In this document: piece by piece, positions 34,785 to 43,222 of the stretch
How positions within the stretch are numbered: the first letter of the stretch is position 1
Layout of the letters: every line of letters starts with the position of its first letter
DNA from: WHSW01 sp033856255
GTDB taxonomy: Bacteria > Actinomycetota > Thermoleophilia > Solirubrobacterales > 70-9
NCBI GenBank assembly: GCA_033856255.1
Contig: JAWVFH010000041.1
Coordinates: forward strand, 1-64,000
Reading direction: 5' to 3'
Length of the DNA: 64,000 bases
Program-made: the position numbers and the translations under genes
The notes under the pieces: model-generated
The model's database searches: none
The model's input: the letters and a program-made list of their open reading frames with translations, nothing else
What the model was told of the DNA's origin: nothing

Positions 34785-35920
34785 CGCCGCACAGGTTCGC
34801 CGATCGCGCTCAGCAGCTCGGCCGCGATCCGCGCGGCAGCGTCGGGACGGGCCAGCGCCGCCGCCGCGGCCGCCATCCGCTGGAGCCCCGGCCCGTCCCC
34901 GAGCAGGTCGCCGACCAGCTTTCGCAGGTGTTCAGGGTCGAGCTCGGAGTCCTCGACCACGACCGCCGCCTCGCCGTCGGCCATCCAGCGGGCGTTCGCG
35001 TGCTGGTGGTCGCCGGTCGCGTGCGGGTAGGGAACGAGGATCGCCGGCCGTTTGGCGGCGGCGATCTCGAAGATCGAGCCGCCGGCGCGGGCGAGGACGA
35101 GGTCGCAGGCGGCGAGCGCGTCGGCGAGCCCGGGCTCGTACTCGAGCAAGGTGTAGCGGTCGCCGTGCGGAGCCCTGGCGAGCGCCGCGGCGACCTCGGG
35201 ATGATCGCGCCGCCCGCTGATGTGGAGGACGTGGAAGTCGCGCCCCGCCCCCGCCGCGCCGCTGAACGCCTCGAGCGCGGCGAGGTTGATCGAGCGCGCG
35301 CCCTGGCTGCCCCCGAAGACGAGCAGGCAACGGTCTGAGGCGGCGATCCCGAAGCGCCGGCGGGCGGCCCCTCGGTCGGCGGTGAGGATCGCCGCCGGGA
35401 CCGGGCGGCCGGTGACCAGGTAGCGGGCGCCGGTGCGGCCCTCGATCGGGAACGCGAGGCAGACGCGGCGGGCACGGCGGGCGAGCATCCGGTTGGTGAG
35501 CCCGAGGTGGCGGTCGGCCTCGGTGAGGACGAGCGGGACTCGCAGGGACGCCGCCGCGAGGCCGGCGGGACCGGCGACGTAGCCGCCGCCGCCGAGCACG
35601 GCGTCGGCGCTGCGCGCCCTCAGGGCCCGCCTCGCGGCCGGGACCGCCGCCGCGGCCAGGCCGAGCGCACCCGCGGCGCGCAGCGGGTTGCGGCGGTCGA
35701 GTCCGCGAAGGCGAAGCAGGTCGATCTCGTATCCGGCGGCCGGCACGACCTCGGCCTCGGCGCGATCGTCGGCGCCCAGGAACGTGACCGTGGCGCCCGC
35801 GGCGCTAAGCGCGTCGGCTACGGCCAGCGCCGGAACGACGTGCCCGGCCGTCCCGCCCGCGGCGATCACGACTCGCGGCCGGCTTTCGGGCCGCTCGGGT
35901 TCTTGGGCGCTGGGAGTCAC
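34781..35920 (-). CDS. murG: UDP-GlcNAc-lipid I transferase (MurG)
   Basis: Adds GlcNAc to lipid I at the inner face of the membrane, giving lipid II. 379 residues from GTG 35920. VIAAGGTAGHVVPALAVADAL is the N-terminal donor loop, with GGGGYVAGPAGLAA, LTEADRHLGLTNRMLA, VFGGSQGARSINLAAL and LARAGGSIFEIAAAKRPAILVPYPHATGDHQ in order. GTG 35869 is a shorter option. Either start leaves the 3' end of ftsW overlapping this gene by 65 to 116 bases, which is long for this window. Confidence 0.94.
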   Translation of the reverse strand: MTPSAQEPERPESRPRVVIAAGGTAGHVVPALAVADALSAAGATVTFLGADDRAEAEVVPAAGYEIDLLRLRGLDRRNPLRAAGALGLAAAAVPAARRALRARSADAVLGGGGYVAGPAGLAAASLRVPLVLTEADRHLGLTNRMLARRARRVCLAFPIEGRTGARYLVTGRPVPAAILTADRGAARRRFGIAASDRCLLVFGGSQGARSINLAALEAFSGAAGAGRDFHVLHISGRRDHPEVAAALARAPHGDRYTLLEYEPGLADALAACDLVLARAGGSIFEIAAAKRPAILVPYPHATGDHQHANARWMADGEAAVVVEDSELDPEHLRKLVGDLLGDGPGLQRMAAAAAALARPDAAARIAAELLSAIGEPVRR

Positions 35921-37094
35921 CGTCGACGACCCGCAGTCTTCCACCGGCGCTCGACGGCTTGGCGGCCGACCGCGCACTGCCGCCGCGAGAGACGTTGAGC
36001 AAGAGGCCGACGGCCGCCAGCATCACCAGCATGCTCGCGTTCCCGTAGGAGACGAACGGCAGCGGCACGCCGGTCAGCGGCGCGAGCCCGAAGACGGCGA
36101 GCAGGTTGACCAGCGCCTGCACCAGGACCAGCGAGGTGAGCCCGGCCGCGAGCAGCTTGCCGTAGCGGTCGCGGGCGCTCTGGGCGATCCGGAAGCCGGC
36201 GTAGCCGAACAGCCCGTACAGGCCGACGAGGCCGCCGATCCCGACCATCCCGAGCTCCTCGCCGATCACGGCGGCGATCATGTCGGTGTGGGCCTCGGGC
36301 AGATAGAAGGCCTTTTGCAGGCTCTCCCCCAGCCCGACGCCGAACAGGCCACCCGAGCCGAGCGCGATCTTGGCCTGGATCAGCTGGAAGCCGGCGCCGC
36401 CGGGATCGCCGCCGGGATGGAGGAAGGAGGTGATCCGGGCGACGCGGTAGGGCTCGATCAGGACGGCGAGCAGGACGATGCCCCCGGCGGCGACGGCGAG
36501 CAGGGCGATGTCGCGCAGGCGGGCGCCCGCGCCGACCAGCAGCGCGGTGATCACCAGGCAGGTGACGAGCGCCGTGCCGAGGTCGCCGACGCCGACGATC
36601 AGCACCCCGACCCCGACCACGCCGAGCACCGGCATCATCGGCTGGATCCCTCCGCGGACGACCTCGGGGCGGGTCGCCAGCAACTGGGCCGAGAAGAGGA
36701 TCAGCGCGATCTTCATCAGCTCCGAGGGCTGGATCTGCAACGGCCCGGCGGCGAGCCACGCCCGCGAGCCGTTCACCTCGACGCCGACCCCGGGCAGCAT
36801 GACGACGAGGCAGAGGAAGAGCGAGACCCCGAGCAGGAGCGGGGTCAGCGGGCGCAGCAGCTTCACCCCGCGGCCGGCCAGCAGGTGCATGACCACGAGC
36901 CCGAGGGCGCCGAAGATCAGGGTCCGCTTCAGGTAATAGGCGCTGTCGCCGGACTGCCCCAGAAGCTGGGTGGTCGAGCTGGCGCTGAACACCATCACCA
37001 CGCCGAAGGCGAGCAGGCACAGCGTCGCGGTCAGCAACAGCGAGTACTCGATCGGCTGGTGCTTCGCGGACGCACGCGCTGCCTTCGGGCTCAT
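35805..37094 (-). CDS. ftsW: Septal peptidoglycan polymerase FtsW
   Basis: SEDS glycosyltransferase working with FtsI. 429 residues, about ten membrane segments. YSLLLTATLCLLAFGVVMVFSASS opens the core; GVEVNGSRAWLAAGPLQIQPSELMKIALI, DLGTALVTC, QLIQAKIALGSGGLFGVGLGES and the final PFVSYGNASMLVMLAAVGLLLNVSRGG are hallmarks. The last 60 or so residues are a basic, low-complexity tail read in a second frame over the start of murG. Between murD and ftsW (37095-37172) an 11-codon frame overlaps the murD stop (TGATG) and may only pass ribosomes on. Confidence 0.95.
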   Translation of the reverse strand: MSPKAARASAKHQPIEYSLLLTATLCLLAFGVVMVFSASSTTQLLGQSGDSAYYLKRTLIFGALGLVVMHLLAGRGVKLLRPLTPLLLGVSLFLCLVVMLPGVGVEVNGSRAWLAAGPLQIQPSELMKIALILFSAQLLATRPEVVRGGIQPMMPVLGVVGVGVLIVGVGDLGTALVTCLVITALLVGAGARLRDIALLAVAAGGIVLLAVLIEPYRVARITSFLHPGGDPGGAGFQLIQAKIALGSGGLFGVGLGESLQKAFYLPEAHTDMIAAVIGEELGMVGIGGLVGLYGLFGYAGFRIAQSARDRYGKLLAAGLTSLVLVQALVNLLAVFGLAPLTGVPLPFVSYGNASMLVMLAAVGLLLNVSRGGSARSAAKPSSAGGRLRVVDGDSQRPRTRAARKPAASRDRRGRDGRARRSGAGRSRRA

Positions 37095-37172
37095 CAGAAC
37101 CTGTTTCGCGCCCGAGGCACGAAATCATGCCCGCTGATCAGGCCAAGATGCTGGCGAACGGGACGTCGGCCA

Positions 37173-38483
37173 TCAGTCGTTCTCCCTCGTCGTCAATTCG
37201 GCGACCAGCGTGCGGAAGTGCTCGCCTCGCTGCTCGAAGTCGGTGTAGGCGTCGAAGCTGGCGCATGCGGGCGACAGCAGCACGACCTCGCCGGGCTCGG
37301 CCTCCGCCGCCGCGGCGCGCACCGCCTCGGCAAGGCCATCGCTGCGCCACCGGGCGACCCCCGCCTCCCAGGCGGGCTCGAGCTCGCGCTCGATCCGGTC
37401 CGCGGCCTCGCCGATCAGATAGCAGGCGACACAGCGCTCGGCGACCGGCTCCGCGAGCTCGGCGAACCCGGCGCCCTTCAGCGAGCCGCCGAGGATTGCG
37501 CGCACGCCGCCGTCGAACGAGCGCAGCGCCGCGACCGCGGCCGCGACGTTGGTGGCCTTCGAGTCGTTGACGTAGAGGACGCCATCGATCTCGGCGACGC
37601 GCTCGAGCCGGTGGGCGACGCCCGGGAAGCTGCGCAGGCCCTCGGCGATCGGCTCCGGGTCGATCCCCATTGCCGCGGCGGCGGCGGCCGCCGCGGCGGC
37701 GTTGGCGGCGTTGTGGGGACCCGGCAGCGAGAACTCGAGCTCACCGACCCGCGAGGAGAAGTCGACCTTCCTTCCGCGACCGCCGATCTCGACTCCGGCG
37801 AGCCCCGGATCGGCGCCGTTGTAGATCGCCACATCCGCCTCGGTCTGATTCGCGAACAGCCTCAGCTTGGCGGCGCGATAGTCCTCGAACGAGGGATGGC
37901 GGTCGAGATGGTCGGCGGCGACGTTGAGCAGCACCCCGCACTCGGGCCTGAACGCCGCGGCGTCCTCGAGCTGAAAGCTCGACGCCTCGCAGATCACGGT
38001 GGTGGCGGGCTCGACCCGGCCGGCCAGGGAGGCCAGTGGCCGGCCCACGTTGCCGGCCACGGCCACGGGCTCTCCGGCCGTCCGCCAGAGGTGCCCGAGC
38101 AGCTCGGCGACCGTGGTCTTGCCGTTCGTGCCGGTGACCGCGCAGAAGCGGTTGGGGAGCATGCGCCAGGCGAGCTCGAGCTCGCCGATCACCGGCAGGC
38201 CGCGTTCGCGCGCCGCGGCGATCACCTGCGCCTCGGCCGGCACGCCGGGGCTTTTGACCACGCAGCGGGCCCGCTCGACTTCTTCGACCCCGTCCCCATC
38301 CAGGATGATTTCGACGCCTGACCCCCGCAGCCGTGCCGCGCCGTCGGGCGATCCCGAGTCGACGCCCACCACCCGCTCGCCGCGCTCGGCCAGCGCCAGG
38401 GCCGCCGCCTGGCCCGAGCGCGCCAGCCCGACGACCAGGAACGGGCCCTCGGGCAGCGCTGGGCGGGGGGCGGAATCCGGCAT
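37173..38483 (-). CDS. murD: UDP-N-acetylmuramoyl-L-alanine-D-glutamate ligase
   Basis: Adds D-Glu with ATP. 436 residues from ATG 38483. FLVVGLARSGQAAALAL at the N-terminus, VTGTNGKTTVAELLGHL P-loop, CEASSFQLEDAAAFRPECGVLLNVAADHLDRH central motifs and YVNDSKATNVAAAVAAL. The start is set by the Rossmann strand; longer frames run into the divergent membrane gene. It restarts the minus-strand dcw run after two inserted plus-strand genes, so it needs its own promoter or read-through from mraY. Confidence 0.96.
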   Translation of the reverse strand: MPDSAPRPALPEGPFLVVGLARSGQAAALALAERGERVVGVDSGSPDGAARLRGSGVEIILDGDGVEEVERARCVVKSPGVPAEAQVIAAARERGLPVIGELELAWRMLPNRFCAVTGTNGKTTVAELLGHLWRTAGEPVAVAGNVGRPLASLAGRVEPATTVICEASSFQLEDAAAFRPECGVLLNVAADHLDRHPSFEDYRAAKLRLFANQTEADVAIYNGADPGLAGVEIGGRGRKVDFSSRVGELEFSLPGPHNAANAAAAAAAAAAMGIDPEPIAEGLRSFPGVAHRLERVAEIDGVLYVNDSKATNVAAAVAALRSFDGGVRAILGGSLKGAGFAELAEPVAERCVACYLIGEAADRIERELEPAWEAGVARWRSDGLAEAVRAAAAEAEPGEVVLLSPACASFDAYTDFEQRGEHFRTLVAELTTREND

Positions 38484-38496
38484 CGGGAGTAGTTTC

Positions 38497-38519
38497 GCGG
38501 GGTCCGTCCCCGCTACCTT
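38497..38519 (+). promoter_or_regulatory. Palindrome and -10 of the membrane gene inside dcw
   Basis: GCGGGG (38497-38502) and CCCCGC (38508-38513) flank a five-base centre and are directly followed by TACCTT (38514-38519), which ends seven bases before the ATG at 38527. The dyad sits where the -35/-10 spacer would be. It also lies 13 bases upstream of murD on the other strand, so it could act on both directions. Confidence 0.4.
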
Positions 38520-38526
38520 CCCTGCA

Positions 38527-38961
38527 ATGGCCGAGAGCGACCAGTCGAAACTCAAGCGGGCGTCGGGTACGACGGGCCGGTTCGTGCTCGAGATCGTCGC
38601 CGCGGCGCTGATCGGCGCCGGGGTGCCCCTGCTGTGGATCTGGATCGGCTCGCTGATCCAGTCCTCGCGGGGCGCCCAGAACGTCGAGGGCTCGACCGCG
38701 GCGATCATCTTCGTCGGCATCCTCGGCACCTACGTGATCGTGCTGATGATCGCCGGGGCGATCCAGGCTCGCAGCGACGCCGACGAGGAGAGCGCCCGGG
38801 TCCGCTACCCCTGGAACCGCAGCATGCGGGACTCGCCGTATAAGCCCGGGAGCGGAAAGCTGAGCCCGGTCGAGGCTGTCTTCGTCGGCACTGCGATCGT
38901 CGCCTCGGTCGGGATGATGATCTGGTTCTTCGCCTTCGCCGGCAGCCCGCTGCCGACCTAG
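38527..38961 (+). CDS. Small three-segment membrane protein within dcw cluster
   Basis: 144 residues with three hydrophobic segments, near 18-43, 58-81 and 116-138, joined by a charged loop (QARSDADEESARVRYPWNRSMRDSP). Family not recognised; no enzymatic motif. It lies on the plus strand between murD and mraY, both minus strand, followed six bases later by an SRPBCC gene. TACCTT at seven bases before the ATG gives it a possible leaderless promoter of its own. Position suggests, but does not prove, an envelope role. Confidence 0.75.
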   Translation: MAESDQSKLKRASGTTGRFVLEIVAAALIGAGVPLLWIWIGSLIQSSRGAQNVEGSTAAIIFVGILGTYVIVLMIAGAIQARSDADEESARVRYPWNRSMRDSPYKPGSGKLSPVEAVFVGTAIVASVGMMIWFFAFAGSPLPT

Positions 38962-38967
38962 CCGGCG

Positions 38968-39372
38968 TTGTTCGAAACCAGCCACTCCGAGCGGACCAGC
39001 GCTCCCGCGAGCGCGGTCTGGGCCCGCTGGGCGCGGCCGTCGCGGTGGCCCGACTGGGACTCGCGGATCGCTCGGGCCGAGGCCGACGACGACGGCGAGC
39101 TCGCCGAGGGCGCCGTCGTACGGGTGAAGCTGCGCAAGGGCGGAACGACGCGCCACGTCGTCACCGCGCTCGAGCCCGGCCGGCGCCTGGTCACCGAGTA
39201 CCAGCTGCCCGGCGCGCGCGTCGGGCACGAGCGGATCGTCGAGCGGCGCGGCCCCGGATCGGAGGTCACCCACCGCCTCTACGTCGACGGCCCGCTCGGC
39301 GCCGCCTGGGCGATGATGCTCGGCCGGGGGCGCCTGCGCCAGACCGCCGCCGGCTTCACCGACGTCGGCTAG
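38968..39372 (+). CDS. SRPBCC (polyketide cyclase/START-like) protein
   Basis: 134 residues in the helix-grip fold: SERTSAPASAVWARWARPSRWPDWDSRIARAEADDDGELAEGAVVRVKL, quoted in outline (ASAVWARWARPSRWPDWD), then LEPGRRLVTEYQLPGARVGHE and HRLYVDGPLGAAWAMML. Such proteins bind hydrophobic ligands; the ligand here is unknown. TTG 38968 is the first start in frame, six bases past the membrane protein gene, implying one transcript. It overlaps the convergent mraY by four bases. Confidence 0.78.
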   Translation: MFETSHSERTSAPASAVWARWARPSRWPDWDSRIARAEADDDGELAEGAVVRVKLRKGGTTRHVVTALEPGRRLVTEYQLPGARVGHERIVERRGPGSEVTHRLYVDGPLGAAWAMMLGRGRLRQTAAGFTDVG

Positions 39373-40388
39373 CCGATCGAGTTCTGGTACAGCACGTAGC
39401 CGATCCCGCTGCAGACGGCGGCGACGATCCAGAAGCGGAGCATGATCTTGGTCTCCGACCAGGCCATCAGCTCGAAGTGGTGGTGCACCGGCGCCATCAG
39501 CAGCACGCGGCGGCGGAACATCTTGAAGCTGATCACCTGGATCGCGACGCTGAGCGCCTCGATCACGAAGATCCCGCCGACGATGATCAGCAGCAGCTCC
39601 GTCTTCGTCATCACGGCGAACGCGCCGATCGCTCCCCCCAGCCCGAGCGAGCCCGTATCCCCCATGAAGATCGAGGCCGGGAAGGCGTTGAACCAGAGGA
39701 AGCCGATCGAGGCGCCGACGAAGCAGCCCGCGAGCACCGCCAGGTCGGCCTGGCCGTTGGTGATCGTGATCGCCATGTAGGCGAGCAGGACGATCCCACA
39801 CGACCCGGCCGCCAGCCCGTCGAGCCCGTCGGTGAGGTTGACGGCGTTGGAAGCGCCGGCGACCACCAGGAACACGAACACCAGGTAGAGCACCGGCCCG
39901 AGGTAGATGCTGGTGTCGAGGATGTGAGACTCGAGCGTCGGCTCGATGTTGAGCTGGTCGTACGCGACCCACCACAGCGCCAGCGCGATCGCGATCTGGC
40001 CGAGCAGCTTGTAACGGGCCGAGAGGCCAAGCGAGCGGCGCTTCGAGATCTTCGTGAAGTCGTCGGCGAAGCCGAGCACCGCGCAGCCGATCGCGACCCC
40101 GAAGACGGCGAGGCTGGCGGTGTCGCGATCGGAGAGCACCAGGTAGGGAACGGCGATCGCGAGGAACAGGATCAGCCCGCCCATCGTCGGCGTCCCGGCC
40201 TTCGCGTGGTGCTCCTGGGGGCCGTCCTCGCGGATCTGCTGGCCGAACTCGCGCACCCGCAGGAAGCCGATGAACTTCGGGCCGAGGAAGATCGTGATCA
40301 GCATCGCCGCCATCCCGGCGATCAGCACCTGGCCGCGGTCGATCGCCGTCGAGGCGATCTCACCGATCTGGACTCCCGCGGCGATCAC
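39369..40388 (-). CDS. mraY: Phospho-MurNAc-pentapeptide transferase MraY
   Basis: Moves the MurNAc-pentapeptide to undecaprenyl phosphate, forming lipid I. 339 residues, about ten membrane segments. AGTPTMGGLILF, GFADDFTKISKRRSLGLSAR, GASNAVNLTDGLDGLAAG with the catalytic Asp pair, MGDTGSLGLGG and APVHHHFEL are all present. The GTG at 40388 overlaps the murF stop (GTGA). Downstream lies the inserted plus-strand pair rather than murD. Confidence 0.96.
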   Translation of the reverse strand: MIAAGVQIGEIASTAIDRGQVLIAGMAAMLITIFLGPKFIGFLRVREFGQQIREDGPQEHHAKAGTPTMGGLILFLAIAVPYLVLSDRDTASLAVFGVAIGCAVLGFADDFTKISKRRSLGLSARYKLLGQIAIALALWWVAYDQLNIEPTLESHILDTSIYLGPVLYLVFVFLVVAGASNAVNLTDGLDGLAAGSCGIVLLAYMAITITNGQADLAVLAGCFVGASIGFLWFNAFPASIFMGDTGSLGLGGAIGAFAVMTKTELLLIIVGGIFVIEALSVAIQVISFKMFRRRVLLMAPVHHHFELMAWSETKIMLRFWIVAAVCSGIGYVLYQNSIG

Positions 40389-41740
40389 TCTTTGTCCAAG
40401 CGCGCCAGGAGGGCCTCCGTGAACGCCTCCAGCCCGACCGAGCGCGAGCCCTTGACCAGCACGGCATCCCCTGGCCCGAGCAGGCCGGCGACGATCCCCA
40501 CAGCGGCCTCGGGGTCGGGCACCCACTCGTCCGCGGCGTAGTCGCGGGCGAGCTCGCCGACGCCGACGATCGTCTCGATCCCGAGCTCGCGGGCGTGTGC
40601 CGCCGCCTCGCGGTGGTAGGCCGGGGCGTCCGGGCCGAGCTCGGCCATCCCCCCGAGGACGGCGATCCGCCTGCCGTCGGCGTTGAGCGAGGCCAGGTGG
40701 TCGAGCGCCGCCTGCATCGAGATCGGGTTGGCGTTGTAGCAGTCGTTGACCAGCACGGCGCCTGCGGGCAGATGGACCAGCTCGCCCCGCAGCCGGGAGA
40801 AGGATATGTCCGGCGCCCGACGGGCCATCGGCTCGACCGGCTGGCCAAGCGCGACTCCGATCGCGACCGCGCAGGCTGTGTTCGTCAGGTTGTGGGCACC
40901 AGTGAACGGGAGCTCGAGGTCGACGACGCCGGCCGGGGTGACGATGGTCGCCCGGGTCCCTTCACCGGCGGCCTCGTAGTGGCGCACGAAGACGTCACCG
41001 CCGGAGCCGAAGGTGACCGTCTGGAGCTCGTCGGCAAGATGCGGCTCCAGCGCCTCGTCGTCGGCGGGGACGACGGCATGCCCACCCGAGGTGAGGCCGG
41101 CGAGGATCTCGGCCTTCGCCTCGACGATCGCCTCGAAGGTGCCGAGCAGCTCCAGGTGGACCGGACCGACGTTCGTGATCGCGGCGACGTCAGGCTCGGC
41201 GATCGCGCAGAGCTCAGCGATCTGGCCGAGCCCCCGCATCGCCATCTCGAGGACGAGGAGCTCGACCTCCGGTGGGGCCGAGAGGATCGCCAGCGGCAAA
41301 CCGACCTCGGTGTTGTAGTTCTCCGGGCTGGCGTGGACCCGGCCGCCGAGCAGGGCGCGGGCGATGTCCTTGACCGTCGTCTTCCCGGTCGAACCGGTGA
41401 TCCCGACCACCGGCACGCCGAGCTCCCGCCGCCACGCGCGCGCCAGGCGCTGCAGGGCCGCCAGCGGGTCCGCCGCCGCGAATACCCACCCCGCGTCGGC
41501 CCCCGCGGCCAGGGCGGGCGCGCGGTCGGGGTCGACAACCACGCCCCAGGCCCCGGCGGCAAGCGTCGCACCGGCGTGCTCGCCGCCGTCGGAGCGCGCC
41601 CCCCGCAGGCCGAAGAAGAGGTCACCCGGCGCCACCTGGCGCGAGTCGATCGCCGCCCGCTCCGGACGCCCGCCCGCTCCCTCGCGGACGATCTCGCCCT
41701 CGATCGCGGCCGCGATCCGCTCCGGCGCGAGCTCGATCAC
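40385..41740 (-). CDS. murF: UDP-MurNAc-tripeptide-D-Ala-D-Ala ligase
   Basis: Adds D-Ala-D-Ala to the UDP-MurNAc-tripeptide. 451 residues. IDSRQVAPGDLFFGLRGARSDGGEH N-terminal domain, VVGITGSTGKTTVKDIA P-loop, EMAMRGLGQIAELC and TNVGPVHLELLGTFEAI, and LVNDCYNANPISMQAAL in the third domain. The GTG at 41740 overlaps the murE stop. Normal length and order. Confidence 0.96.
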   Translation of the reverse strand: MIELAPERIAAAIEGEIVREGAGGRPERAAIDSRQVAPGDLFFGLRGARSDGGEHAGATLAAGAWGVVVDPDRAPALAAGADAGWVFAAADPLAALQRLARAWRRELGVPVVGITGSTGKTTVKDIARALLGGRVHASPENYNTEVGLPLAILSAPPEVELLVLEMAMRGLGQIAELCAIAEPDVAAITNVGPVHLELLGTFEAIVEAKAEILAGLTSGGHAVVPADDEALEPHLADELQTVTFGSGGDVFVRHYEAAGEGTRATIVTPAGVVDLELPFTGAHNLTNTACAVAIGVALGQPVEPMARRAPDISFSRLRGELVHLPAGAVLVNDCYNANPISMQAALDHLASLNADGRRIAVLGGMAELGPDAPAYHREAAAHARELGIETIVGVGELARDYAADEWVPDPEAAVGIVAGLLGPGDAVLVKGSRSVGLEAFTEALLARLDKE

Positions 41741-43212
41741 TGATTGACGGCCGCCAGAGCGTGCAGCTCGTCGCGGGTCACGTCGCGGTCGTCGAAGGGG
41801 ATCTTGCGGCCGTGCTCGAACTCCTGCCCCTGCTCGTGGCCCTTGCCCGCGATCAACACCGTGTCGCGGGGGCCGGCGGCGGCGAGCGCCAGCGCGATCG
41901 CCGCTCGCCGGTCGGGCTCGACCTCGATCGACGCACCACCTTCGCCCATCCCCTCGCGGATCTCGGCGATGATCGCCTCCGGGTCCTCGGAGCGAGGGTT
42001 GTCGGAGGTGACCACGGCGAGGTCGGCGAGCCGGTCTGCGATCGCCCCCATCAGCGGCCGCTTTTCGCGGTCGCGGTCGCCGCCGCAGCCGAAGACGCAG
42101 ATCAGGCGCCCGTCCGCGGCGGTGATCTGGCGCGCCGAGGCGAGCACGTTCTCGAGCGAGTCCGGGGTGTGCGCGTAGTCGATCAGGACGGCGAACGGCT
42201 GTCCCTCGTCGATCGGCTCGAACCGGCCCGGGACGCGCTCGGCGTCGGCAAGCGCCGCGACCGCGTCGCCCAGGCCGATCCCGGTGGCGACCACGCTGGC
42301 GATCGCGCACAGCGCGTTCTCGACGTTGAACCTTCCGGGCAGCGGCAGGGCCACCTCGACCTCCCCGTCGGCGGTGGCGAGGCGAAAGCGCGAGCCGGAG
42401 GCGTCGAAGCTCAGATCGGTGGCGCGCAGGTCGGCCCGCTCCGCGCCCGAGGCGGAGAAGGTGGTGACGTCGAACTCGGCCGCCAGCCGGTCCCCGTACG
42501 GATCGTCGGCGTTGACGACCAGGCGCTCGGCGCGCTCGCCGGCGAACAGGCGCCGCTTGGCGCGGAAGTAGTCCTCCATGTCAGCGTGGAAATCGAGGTG
42601 GTCCTGGGTCAGGTTGGTGAAGGCGCCGACCGCGAAGCGGATCCCGTCGGCGCGGTTGAGGCTGAGCGCGTGCGAGGAGACCTCCATCGCGCAGGCCCGG
42701 TCGCCGCCGTCGACCATGCGCCGGAAGGTCTGCTGCAGGTCGATCGCCTCCGGGGTCGTGCGCTCGACCTGCTCGTCGAGCCCGCCGACGACGCGCTTCA
42801 CCGTCCCCAGCAGCCCGGTCCGAATCCCGCTTTTCTCCAGGATGTGGCGGATCAGGAAGGCGGTGGTCGTCTTCCCGTTGGTGCCGGTGATCCCGATCAC
42901 CCGCAGCTCGGCGGTCGGGTCGCCGTAGAAGCGGACGGCGGCGTGGGCCATCGCCGCGCGCGCGTCGCCGACCACCGCCTGGACCACGAACGGCTCGAGC
43001 TCCAGCTCCCGCTCGACGACGACGGCGGTCGCCCCCGCCTGCACCGCGAGCGGGGCGAACTCGTGCCCATCGGCGGTGAAGCCGGAGATCGCGAAGAACA
43101 GCGTGCCGGGGCGAGCGCCGCGGCTGTCGTAGGCGAGGCCCGAGATCTCGGTCCCGGCATCGCCCTTGATCTCGACCACGTCGGCCCCGGCGAGCAGCTC
43201 ACGAAGCTCCAT
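41737..43212 (-). CDS. murE: UDP-MurNAc-dipeptide-2,6-diaminopimelate ligase
   Basis: Adds the third residue of the peptide stem. 491 residues. VIGITGTNGKTTTAFLIRHIL P-loop, AMEVSSHALSLNRADGI, FTNLTQDHLDFHADMEDYFRAK and VVTSDNPRSEDPEAII. The DNPR motif is the one associated with meso-diaminopimelate rather than lysine, so a DAP-type wall is inferred. ATG 43212 lies 10 bases past ftsI; AATAAT lies nine bases before it, a weaker leaderless candidate. Confidence 0.96.
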   Translation of the reverse strand: MELRELLAGADVVEIKGDAGTEISGLAYDSRGARPGTLFFAISGFTADGHEFAPLAVQAGATAVVVERELELEPFVVQAVVGDARAAMAHAAVRFYGDPTAELRVIGITGTNGKTTTAFLIRHILEKSGIRTGLLGTVKRVVGGLDEQVERTTPEAIDLQQTFRRMVDGGDRACAMEVSSHALSLNRADGIRFAVGAFTNLTQDHLDFHADMEDYFRAKRRLFAGERAERLVVNADDPYGDRLAAEFDVTTFSASGAERADLRATDLSFDASGSRFRLATADGEVEVALPLPGRFNVENALCAIASVVATGIGLGDAVAALADAERVPGRFEPIDEGQPFAVLIDYAHTPDSLENVLASARQITAADGRLICVFGCGGDRDREKRPLMGAIADRLADLAVVTSDNPRSEDPEAIIAEIREGMGEGGASIEVEPDRRAAIALALAAAGPRDTVLIAGKGHEQGQEFEHGRKIPFDDRDVTRDELHALAAVNQ

Positions 43213-43222
43213 CGCCGAGGGA

